Below the pieces are notes generated by a model. The model was given only the letters and a program-made list of their open reading frames with translations, had not been told where the DNA came from and ran no database searches. From HGM13006 sp964514175 (GTDB taxonomy: Bacteria > Bacillota > Clostridia > Oscillospirales > Oscillospiraceae): DNA of 8,346 nucleotides. How positions within the stretch are numbered: the first letter of the stretch is position 1; each line of letters starts with the position of its first letter. The stretch lies in the NCBI GenBank assembly GCA_964514175.1, contig CAZEPQ010000091.1, positions 1 through 8,346 of the forward strand, read 5' to 3'. A program made the translations under genes and the position numbers. This document shows positions 1 to 5,596 of this stretch, piece after piece.

Positions 1-1689
1 CTTGCTGCGGGCCATCAGTTCGTCGTGGGTGCCCATGTCGCTGAGCTTGCCCTTTTCCAGAACGATGATCTGATCGGCATACTGAACAGAGGATATTCTC
101 TGAGCCACCAGCAGCACGGTGGTATTCTTATACTTGCTGTAGAAGGTCTCACGGATCTTACCCTCAGTGGCAGAGTCCACCGCAGAGGTGGAATCGTCCA
201 GGATCAGAATGGAGGGATCCTTCAGCATGGCACGGCCAATACACAGTCTCTGCTTCTGACCACCGGATACGTTGACGCCGCCCTGCTCAATGGCGGTATC
301 CAGTCCCTCGGGGAACCTGGAAATAAACTCATAGGCCTGGGAGTCCTTGGTGGCCTCCAGCAGAGCCTCATCATCGGCCCCGGGAGCGCCCCACTGGAGA
401 TTGGACCGGATATCACCGGTAAACAGCAGGTTGCTCTGAAGCACCATACCGATATGACTTCTCAGGTGCGTCAGGTTATAGTCCTTGACATTGACACCGT
501 CCACATAGACGTTGCCGGAGGTGGTGTCGTAGAAACGGGGGATCAGGCTGACCATAGAGGTCTTACCAACACCGGTAGAGCCAACGATTGCCACGAAGGA
601 ACCGGCAGGCACGGTAAAGCTCACATCGTCCAGTACCATATCTCTGCGGCCGGACTGGGGATACTGGAAGGAAACATTCTCGAACCGGATCTCACCACGG
701 ATGGGACGATCAGTATCGGTGTCCTCTTCGCTGCCCACGATGTCGGGCTGATGGTTCAAAACTTCAACCACACGGTCGCCGCAGGCCTGAGCACGGGTCA
801 TGCCGGTGAGGACCATGGAGAACATCATAACGGACATGAGAATATTGTTGACGTAGCTGATGAAACTAAGCAGCTCACCACTGAGCAGGGCACCGGTACC
901 CACCATATGACCGCCGAACCAGTAGATCAGCAGAGTGGTAGCATACAGCACAAGCTGGGAAGCGGGATGCATGATGCTCAGACGAATGGTGGCGGAAATA
1001 GAGGTCTTCATCAGGTCGTCGTTGGCCTTCTTGAACTTCTGTTTCTCGTGTTCCATGCGGACGAAGCTCTTGACCACGCGGATGGCGATCAGATTTTCCT
1101 GAACATCCTCGTTGAGGTTGTCGATCTTGGTCTGCATGACCTTGAACAGATGCCGTGTCAGCTTCATAATGGTCAGGATCACGCACAGCATAATGGGAAT
1201 GGCCACCACAAAGATCATTGTGAGCCTCCAGTTCATCTTAAGACAAATCACAAAGGAGATCAGGAACAGAGACGGTGCACGAACCAGAACGCGGGTCAGC
1301 TCCATGGCAGTCTGCTGAAGCTGCTTGACGTCGGTGGTGCAGCGGGTAACAAGAGATGCCGTGGAGAACTTATCCACATCTGCAAAGGAGAAGGTCTGAA
1401 CCTTCTTGAAAATGGCCTCACGGAGATTGAAGCCAAAGCCCTGGGATGCCTTTGCGGAATACTTTGCAGAGATCACACCCACAAAAATACCCAACGCGGC
1501 AATGACGATCATCAGTGCGCCCATCATAAACATATAGGATTTGTCGCCATTGGCAACGCCCACGTCTACGATGCGTCCCATCAGGTATGGCAGGAGCAAC
1601 TCCGCAATGGACTCGCCCACCACAGTCAAGGGGGCCAAAATAAAGTATTTTTCATACCCTTTTATGTACCCCGCCAGTTGTTTAAACAT
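1..1689 (-). CDS. ABC exporter half-transporter (membrane domain + ATPase), degenerate-site subunit, 3' partial
   Basis: Half-size type IV ABC exporter, 563 codons seen without a stop. Residues 1 to about 320 form the membrane domain with several hydrophobic helices; the rest is the nucleotide-binding domain. Visible motifs are Walker A GSTGVGKT (370-377), Q-loop Gln418, signature VSGGQ (474-478), Walker B ILILDD (494-499), D-loop SAVD and a switch-loop AQRISS with Gln530. The catalytic Glu after Walker B is Asp499 and the switch His is Gln, while the signature is intact. This is the known pattern of the non-catalytic half of heterodimeric multidrug exporters (BmrC/BmrD and TM287/288 type). 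The canonical partner is expected just beyond position 1. The ATG at 1689 is preceded by TTAGGAGG; the regulator's TAG stop lies inside that sequence, 14 nt upstream, so the two are cotranscribed. Substrate is unknown; drugs, peptides or lipids are possible. Only the extreme C-terminus should be missing. Confidence 0.95.
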   Translation of the reverse strand, partial: MFKQLAGYIKGYEKYFILAPLTVVGESIAELLLPYLMGRIVDVGVANGDKSYMFMMGALMIVIAALGIFVGVISAKYSAKASQGFGFNLREAIFKKVQTFSFADVDKFSTASLVTRCTTDVKQLQQTAMELTRVLVRAPSLFLISFVICLKMNWRLTMIFVVAIPIMLCVILTIMKLTRHLFKVMQTKIDNLNEDVQENLIAIRVVKSFVRMEHEKQKFKKANDDLMKTSISATIRLSIMHPASQLVLYATTLLIYWFGGHMVGTGALLSGELLSFISYVNNILMSVMMFSMVLTGMTRAQACGDRVVEVLNHQPDIVGSEEDTDTDRPIRGEIRFENVSFQYPQSGRRDMVLDDVSFTVPAGSFVAIVGSTGVGKTSMVSLIPRFYDTTSGNVYVDGVNVKDYNLTHLRSHIGMVLQSNLLFTGDIRSNLQWGAPGADDEALLEATKDSQAYEFISRFPEGLDTAIEQGGVNVSGGQKQRLCIGRAMLKDPSILILDDSTSAVDSATEGKIRETFYSKYKNTTVLLVAQRISSVQYADQIIVLEKGKLSDMGTHDELMARSK

Positions 1690-1703
1690 ACGATGGTTTC
1701 CTC

Positions 1704-2171
1704 CTAACTTTCATGTTCTTTGGCCACAATGGCGTCGAGATTATCGATCATCCGCTTATAAAGCTCAGAGATCTTTTCCCGTTCTGCAGGGTTGAAGCCC
1801 CGGTACATGCCATGGTCCAAAGTTTCAAACACCTGGTCAATGAGCTTCGCTGCCTGCATCCCCTTTTCCGTAATGGAGATGGGCTTACAACGAAGATCCT
1901 CGGCATTGGACAGCTTCTTTACATATCCATCTCGTTCCATGGATTTGAGAGATACCGTCACAGTTGCCGGGGAAACACGAAGCCGTCTGGCCAGTTCTTT
2001 TTGCGACTCGATGGTGCCGTCTTTTTGCTGGGACAGAATGGTCAGGATCACCGGCTGGCCAATGTTGCAAAGCCCATTCTTCACCAGCAGCCCATCCACT
2101 GCCGCCCGGTGCTTCCGCTCCAGCACATGAAAGAGCTGTTCCGGACTTCCATCCTTAAAACGCACACCCAA
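1704..2171 (-). CDS. MarR-family transcriptional regulator of the ABC exporter operon
   Basis: Winged-helix regulator of the MarR family, 155 residues from the chosen start, a usual length for the family. The winged helix spans about residues 38-104: helix-turn-helix around SQKELARRLRVSPATVTVSL (56-75), then a wing with GYVKKLSNAEDLR (82-94) and the typical closing ITEKG (100-104). Flanking helices would form the dimer interface. It is the first gene of the exporter operon, and MarR proteins commonly repress such exporters and themselves until a ligand binds. Start choice: an in-frame ATG at 2249 exists but lies within the promoter, upstream of the predicted transcription start near 2228, so it cannot be used from that promoter. 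Downstream there is no suitable ATG. The TTG at 2171 has GGAGGG (2178-2183) 6 nt upstream; the GTG at 2165 (12 nt spacing) is the alternative. The family call is firm, the start is not. Confidence 0.88.
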   Translation of the reverse strand: MGVRFKDGSPEQLFHVLERKHRAAVDGLLVKNGLCNIGQPVILTILSQQKDGTIESQKELARRLRVSPATVTVSLKSMERDGYVKKLSNAEDLRCKPISITEKGMQAAKLIDQVFETLDHGMYRGFNPAEREKISELYKRMIDNLDAIVAKEHES

Positions 2172-2177
2172 GTGCAA

Positions 2178-2183
2178 CCCTCC
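2178..2183 (-). promoter_or_regulatory. Ribosome binding site deciding the MarR start
   Basis: GGAGGG read on the minus strand, 6 nt before a TTG (2171) and 12 nt before a GTG (2165), both in frame with the MarR gene. It supports a non-ATG start and argues against the long form that begins at 2249. Confidence 0.6.
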
Positions 2184-2206
2184 AATCTTAAGTTCGCATG
2201 CTGAAT

Positions 2207-2220
2207 GTTTGCACGCAAAC
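2207..2220. promoter_or_regulatory. Candidate MarR operator, perfect palindrome
   Basis: GTTTGC-AC-GCAAAC is a perfect 6-bp inverted repeat with a 2-bp centre, the size and symmetry expected for a MarR dimer. It lies about 8-21 nt downstream of the predicted transcription start of the MarR/exporter operon, where a bound repressor would block RNA polymerase. A weaker related sequence, TTCGCATGCTGAA (2193-2205), abuts it on the left. Binding is inferred, not shown. Confidence 0.6.
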
Positions 2221-2234
2221 GATTTGCAGTTAAA

Positions 2235-2263
2235 ATAATACATGTACATTTATAGAATGTCAA
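2235..2263 (-). promoter_or_regulatory. Sigma-A promoter of the MarR/ABC exporter operon
   Basis: On the minus strand TTGACA (2258-2263) is followed by a 17-bp spacer and TATTAT (2235-2240), a near-consensus vegetative promoter. The transcript would begin near 2228, giving a leader of about 57 nt that contains the palindrome at 2207-2220. Confidence 0.8.
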
Positions 2264-2303
2264 GTGATTTCTGTGGTTTTTTCCAAAATTTTATCCTCTA
2301 AAT

Positions 2304-2317
2304 GTTTGCATGCTAAT
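2304..2317. promoter_or_regulatory. Second, imperfect MarR operator-like site
   Basis: GTTTGCATGCTAAT repeats the left arm and core of the palindrome at 2207-2220. AATGTTTGCA precedes both sites, and the core TTTGCATGCTAA is symmetrical at 5 of 6 base pairs. It lies about 76 bp upstream of the operon start and between the two divergent promoters. It could be a second binding site for the regulator, or a site affecting the plus-strand gene. Function is inferred. Confidence 0.4.
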
Positions 2318-2418
2318 TTTTGTGGTTTTATCACAATTCATTCATAAATTTTATGCATTTATTACAAAACTCAGAACAGAATATCTATTGACAGAGGACT
2401 GTGTTTTTCGACATTTTC

Positions 2419-2447
2419 TTTACAGAAATATAATTCTGTTGTATACT
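2419..2447 (+). promoter_or_regulatory. Sigma-A promoter of the zinc-ribbon membrane protein gene
   Basis: TTTACA (2419-2424), a 17-bp spacer and TATACT (2442-2447) give a near-consensus promoter with transcription starting near 2454, about 25 nt before the ATG. The mRNA leader is just long enough to hold the AAGGAGG at 2465-2471. An upstream TTGACA at 2388 has no good -10 box at the right distance. Confidence 0.7.
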
Positions 2448-2478
2448 ATGTATATCTACTCGATAAGGAGGTATCATA

Positions 2479-3429
2479 ATGATTTGCCCTCATTGCGGCA
2501 CTGAGTTGGAGGACTATACCACCTTTTGCTCCAACTGCGGCAAAATTGTGTTTTCCACGAAAAAGCCCGCCGCCTCATCCGATACTGCTCCTTCCTCAGG
2601 AGACCCCACCTCGACCGTGGATAATACTCCGAAGAAAGTCGCCCAGCGGCTCTATCCCCCTCCGGAACCCAACGCGCCTGCCGAGCCTCAGCCGGAACCT
2701 GAAGCGCCGGCTCCCCCAGTGGAGAAGAAGGCCCCTTCGGCGGATAAAAAAGCCCCTCCCCCTAAAAAAGGCCCGAAATATAACCAACGTCTGGCGATCT
2801 TAACCATAATTATGGGCATTATCACCGCAATTGCCGTTGGGTCCGCCGTGTATGTGTTGAACAACACCCGTGGTCTCCGGGTAGAGCTTACCAAAGCCCA
2901 GACGGAACGTGCCTCTGCCCAAGCCTCTGTGGAGAGCCTTGGAAAGCAGGTAGCAGAGCTGGAAGCCTCCCTTGAAACCATCAAGGAAGAACGCGATTCC
3001 CTTTCCGGCGAGGTTTCCTCCCTCACCAGCCAAATCAACGCCATGGAATCAAGCGTGAACCAGTCCTCCTATGATAAGGAGACCGCCGAACGGGAACTGG
3101 CGGAAGCCCAGGAGGACGTGAAGGCTCTGTCTCAGCAGATCACGGAGGTTCAGACCACCCTGAGCGAAACCGAGACGAAGCTCGCTGAGACTGAGGCAGA
3201 GAACGAGCAGCTTCAGGAAGATTATGATGCCATGAAAGCAACCGTCGATGATTATGAGGATGAAGTGGGCTTCTATGACACCTATGTGGTGTTCGTGATG
3301 CTCAGCAGCGACACAAAGTATTATCACAAGTATGACTGCGAAGACTTCACCAAGCGGAACTTCCTGGCCTACAGCACCAAGCTGGCAGAGGCCAATGGCT
3401 ATTCTGCCTGCCCTAAATGCAAAGACTGA
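2479..3429 (+). CDS. Zinc-ribbon, single-pass membrane, coiled-coil protein with C-terminal Cys/His motif
   Basis: Unnamed protein of 316 residues with a clear modular plan. A zinc ribbon has Cys3, Cys6, Cys17 and Cys20 (CPHC...CSNC). A low-complexity Pro/Glu/Lys/Ala linker covers about 30-100. One membrane helix lies at about 105-127, preceded by KKGPKYNQR, so the N-terminus should be cytoplasmic. A long coiled coil at about 133-262 is rich in Glu, Ala, Ser and Gln. The C-terminal motif has YH (282-283), Cys287 and CPKC (311-314) after a GY, resembling the Ada-type metal-binding motif and similar tails on secreted clostridial proteins. If the topology holds, the two predicted metal sites sit on opposite sides of the membrane. 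AAGGAGG lies 7 nt before the ATG. It has its own promoter and terminator, so it is monocistronic. Function is unknown; an envelope structural or sensing role is only a guess. Confidence 0.88.
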   Translation: MICPHCGTELEDYTTFCSNCGKIVFSTKKPAASSDTAPSSGDPTSTVDNTPKKVAQRLYPPPEPNAPAEPQPEPEAPAPPVEKKAPSADKKAPPPKKGPKYNQRLAILTIIMGIITAIAVGSAVYVLNNTRGLRVELTKAQTERASAQASVESLGKQVAELEASLETIKEERDSLSGEVSSLTSQINAMESSVNQSSYDKETAERELAEAQEDVKALSQQITEVQTTLSETETKLAETEAENEQLQEDYDAMKATVDDYEDEVGFYDTYVVFVMLSSDTKYYHKYDCEDFTKRNFLAYSTKLAEANGYSACPKCKD

Positions 3430-3435
3430 TACGCA

Positions 3436-3467
3436 GAGCCTCCGACAGCCGCCGGAGGCTCATTTTT
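3436..3467 (+). terminator. Rho-independent terminator of the zinc-ribbon gene
   Basis: GAGCCTCCG (3436-3444) pairs perfectly with CGGAGGCTC (3453-3461) over an 8-nt loop and is followed by ATTTTT. It starts 7 nt after the stop codon. There is no T-run on the other strand, so it acts mainly in the plus direction. Confidence 0.88.
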
Positions 3468-3607
3468 GGCATTGTGCTCATTGTATCTCCGACGGCCAGA
3501 TGTCCCACAAACGACGCCCTTTGTTCGCACTGAACCACACCGGACACAAACTGCCTACAGCCGAAAGAATCAATTTTGCGTAGCCAATCAAGGAAAAGCC
3601 TTCTTCC

Positions 3608-4495
3608 TCACACACAAATTTCTGTACCAGCACGACTTATTACAAGTGACTCCGTCCTTGGAAAAATGGACACCCCGTTCCATCTGTCCCCCATTCCAAT
3701 TTCCTCAGGTCCCACAGTGAGGTAATGCCCCTCCATACCGCTAATTTCCACATTCATCTTGTCGTCTATGGTTACCATCACGTGCAGCGGCTCCCGATAC
3801 AGCACCAGGTTTTTCAGATATGGATATCGCCTGTGCGTCTCCTGCTCATAAACGAACATTTCCCGCACGTTCTGCCAGTAATAAGCGGCGGAATTGAGCT
3901 GATAATAATGTACCCCGCCGATTTCCCTGACATCGGAGCCGTGTTCGTGTCCATTGATACAAAACAGAATGTGTTCCTTCCGTTTCTCTAAGATTTCCCG
4001 AACTTCTGCCCGATTCACAATGCCCCGTATCTTCGTTTTCGTCACATAATCATTGGAGAGACTTTGGTGACTGCAAATCACATAATACAGATCATTGTCC
4101 ATAAGCTCCTGTTCAAGCCACTGAAGCTGCTCCTGGGGAATATATGGCCCCGGCAGCCCGTCTTTCATCACGGTGTAATTTGCATCCAAAAATATAAACT
4201 TCACACTCCCGTGAGTCACGGAATAATAGGCCCGCTCCATGCCCAGAAAAGCCATAGCATCTTCCTTCCCGCAATTATCCAGATTGTGATTCCCCAGGCA
4301 AAAATGGCATGGAAGGCCGGAGCTTTGAAATGCAGCCATGACGGATTCATTGGCCTTCACCGGATGGCACAGGTCGCCCAGTTCCACGACAAAATCCACT
4401 TTTTCTCTGTGACAGTGCGCCAGCAGCTCCTCAATGCGCCGATCCCCATCCGGTATTGCGTCATAATGCAGATCCGTAAATACGCAGAATTTCAT
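3608..4495 (-). CDS. Calcineurin-like metallophosphoesterase
   Basis: A 295-residue protein of the calcineurin-like metallophosphoesterase superfamily. All blocks of the two-metal centre are visible: DLH (Asp8, His10), GDL (Asp41), GNHN (Asn69, His70), SHQ (His143) and GHEH (His183, His185). The usual GNHD/E block ends in Asn here, but the ligand Asn and His are kept. There is no signal peptide or membrane helix, so it is probably cytoplasmic. The family hydrolyses phosphomonoesters or phosphodiesters; the overall layout resembles cyclic-nucleotide phosphodiesterase-like members, but the substrate cannot be read from sequence. After the core, about 75 residues (221-295) are likely beta-rich and unassigned. 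The ATG at 4495 has AGGAGG 8 nt upstream; an in-frame GTG at 4504 overlaps that site and is rejected. It is divergent from the metal transporter gene and appears monocistronic. Confidence 0.92.
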   Translation of the reverse strand: MKFCVFTDLHYDAIPDGDRRIEELLAHCHREKVDFVVELGDLCHPVKANESVMAAFQSSGLPCHFCLGNHNLDNCGKEDAMAFLGMERAYYSVTHGSVKFIFLDANYTVMKDGLPGPYIPQEQLQWLEQELMDNDLYYVICSHQSLSNDYVTKTKIRGIVNRAEVREILEKRKEHILFCINGHEHGSDVREIGGVHYYQLNSAAYYWQNVREMFVYEQETHRRYPYLKNLVLYREPLHVMVTIDDKMNVEISGMEGHYLTVGPEEIGMGDRWNGVSIFPRTESLVISRAGTEICV

Positions 4496-4528
4496 TGCTC
4501 TCACCTCCTGCTTTGAAATGAGGGGCCT

Positions 4529-4557
4529 ATTGTATCACAAGCTCCCTTGCAACACAA
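4529..4557 (-). promoter_or_regulatory. Probable promoter of the phosphoesterase gene
   Basis: Minus strand: TTGTGT (4552-4557), 17-bp spacer, TACAAT (4529-4534), with a TG one base before the -10 box (extended -10). The -35 box is weak. It lies about 34 bp upstream of the start codon. Confidence 0.5.
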
Positions 4558-4567
4558 GATATTTTCC

Positions 4568-4595
4568 TTTACAATTGGAAACGATATGGTATAAT
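4568..4595 (+). promoter_or_regulatory. Promoter of the ZIP transporter gene
   Basis: TTTACA (4568-4573), a 16-bp spacer and a perfect TATAAT (4590-4595). Transcription should begin near 4602, about 36 nt before the ATG. A perfect 10-bp palindrome, ATAATATTAT (4591-4600), overlaps the -10 box. Confidence 0.7.
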
Positions 4596-4637
4596 ATTAT
4601 CATAAACAAGAACCATTCCTATTTATGAGGTGTCTAT

Positions 4638-5414
4638 ATGAATTTGGATGCGCTTTATGCTTGCCTGATTCCCTTTCTGGGAACTGCGTTGGGTGCCGCC
4701 TGTGTATTCCTTCTTAAAAATGAGATCGGCGACAAGCTGCAAAAGGCCCTTCTGGGCTTTGCTGCCGGCGTCATGGTGGCGGCTTCTGTCTGGAGCCTGC
4801 TGATCCCTGCCATGGAACGAAGTGAAGGCCTGGGCAGGCTGGCCTTTGTGCCTGCTGCCATAGGTCTGCTGTTGGGCATGGCATTCCTGCTGATCCTGGA
4901 TCAGTTCATCCCTCATCAGCATTTGGACAGTCCCTGCCCCGAGGGCACACCCTGCAAGGCACAAAAGTCCACCATGCTGATGCTTGCAGTGACCCTTCAC
5001 AACATCCCTGAGGGCATGGCAGTAGGCGTGGTGCTGGCTGGTCTCGGCGCTGAAGGCGGCCTCTCCACCGCGGCAGCCTATGCGCTGGCATTGGGCATCG
5101 CCATTCAGAACTTCCCCGAGGGTGCGGTGATCTCCATGCCCATGAAGGCAGCAGTTGGAAAGAAAAAAGCCTTTCTTTACGGTGTGCTCTCCGGCATCGT
5201 GGAGCCTACCGCCGCCATTATCACCCTGCTGCTATCCCGGTTCATTGTGCCGGTTCTCCCCTATCTTCTGGCCTTTGCCGCCGGTTCCATGCTCTATGTG
5301 GTGGTGGAAGAACTGATCCCCGAATCCGCAGCCGGGAAACACTCCAACATCGGCACCATCGCCTTTGCACTTGGCTTTACACTGATGATGATTCTGGATG
5401 TGGCACTGGGATAA
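4638..5414 (+). CDS. ZIP-family divalent metal transporter (ZupT/GufA-like)
   Basis: Integral membrane protein of 258 residues with about eight hydrophobic segments, the ZIP family layout and length. The family moves Zn2+, Fe2+ or Mn2+ into the cytoplasm. The signature metal-site helices are present: HNIPEG in TM4 (His121, Asn122, Glu125) and QNFPEG in TM5 (Gln157, Asn158, Glu161), plus Glu189 in the next helix. By comparison with the bacterial BbZIP binuclear site, the second-metal Asp of TM5 is Asn158 here. The loop between TM3 and TM4 is short and carries HQH (93-95) and two Cys (100, 106), a small metal-binding-type loop. GAGGTG lies 5 nt before the ATG. Its own promoter and terminator make it a single-gene unit. 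No recognisable Zur or Fur box was seen. Metal preference is not decidable from sequence. Confidence 0.93.
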   Translation: MNLDALYACLIPFLGTALGAACVFLLKNEIGDKLQKALLGFAAGVMVAASVWSLLIPAMERSEGLGRLAFVPAAIGLLLGMAFLLILDQFIPHQHLDSPCPEGTPCKAQKSTMLMLAVTLHNIPEGMAVGVVLAGLGAEGGLSTAAAYALALGIAIQNFPEGAVISMPMKAAVGKKKAFLYGVLSGIVEPTAAIITLLLSRFIVPVLPYLLAFAAGSMLYVVVEELIPESAAGKHSNIGTIAFALGFTLMMILDVALG

Positions 5415-5434
5415 TCCTTCTACCTTCGTGTTTT

Positions 5435-5453
5435 CCGATGCCCTCATCGGCCC
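5435..5453 (-). repeat. Hairpin repeat, copy 1 (inverted relative to copy 2)
   Basis: Read on the minus strand this is GGGCCGATGAGGGCATCGG, identical at 18 of 19 positions to 5548-5566 read on the plus strand. It contains CCGATG/CATCGG, which can pair over a 4-nt loop. It begins 20 bp after the ZIP stop codon, before the terminator. Confidence 0.7.
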
Positions 5454-5480
5454 ATCGTGTGCATTTTCGCAACAAAATAT

Positions 5481-5527
5481 TCAGGGCAAATACGCAGAGT
5501 TTCCGCCGCGTATTTGCCCTGATTTTT
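5481..5527 (+). terminator. Strong terminator between convergent ZIP and sigma genes
   Basis: TCAGGGCAAATACGC (5481-5495) pairs without mismatch with 5508-5522 over a 12-nt loop, and a TTTTT run follows (5523-5527). On the other strand the stem is followed by the T-rich AATATTTTG, so it probably also stops the sigma-factor transcript arriving from the right. Confidence 0.88.
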
Positions 5528-5547
5528 ACCTCTTACCCTGTATCGCC

Positions 5548-5569
5548 GGGCCGATGTGGGCATCGGCCC
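5548..5569 (+). repeat. Hairpin repeat, copy 2
   Basis: GGGCCGATG-TGGG-CATCGGCCC forms a perfect 9-bp stem with a 4-nt loop, followed by CTAC. There is no T-run, so it is not a classic terminator. It is the inverted partner of 5435-5453 and lies 28 bp from the sigma gene stop codon. From memory, GTAGGGGC...-type intergenic palindromes are dispersed in gut clostridia; I could not test that here. Confidence 0.7.
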
Positions 5570-5596
5570 CTACGAGCCATTGCAAATCATCAAACA

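Noticed and set aside
25..1707. A 560-codon open frame on the plus strand, the longest in the window
   Set aside because: It is the antisense shadow of the ABC exporter gene. The minus strand encodes Walker A, signature, Walker B and the membrane domain, whereas the plus-strand translation is His/Gly-rich with no recognisable motif.
2388..2416. TTGACA at 2388-2393 as the promoter of the zinc-ribbon gene
   Set aside because: The sequence 17 bp downstream (ACATTT) is a poor -10 box, while TTTACA-17-TATACT at 2419-2447 is much better.
2310..2504. A 64-codon plus-strand frame upstream of and overlapping the zinc-ribbon gene
   Set aside because: It runs through the intergenic promoter region, has no ribosome binding site and overlaps the true start; composition is AT-rich non-coding.
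4064..4516. A 150-codon plus-strand frame opposite the phosphoesterase
   Set aside because: It is a shadow of the minus-strand gene, which carries every metallophosphoesterase block.
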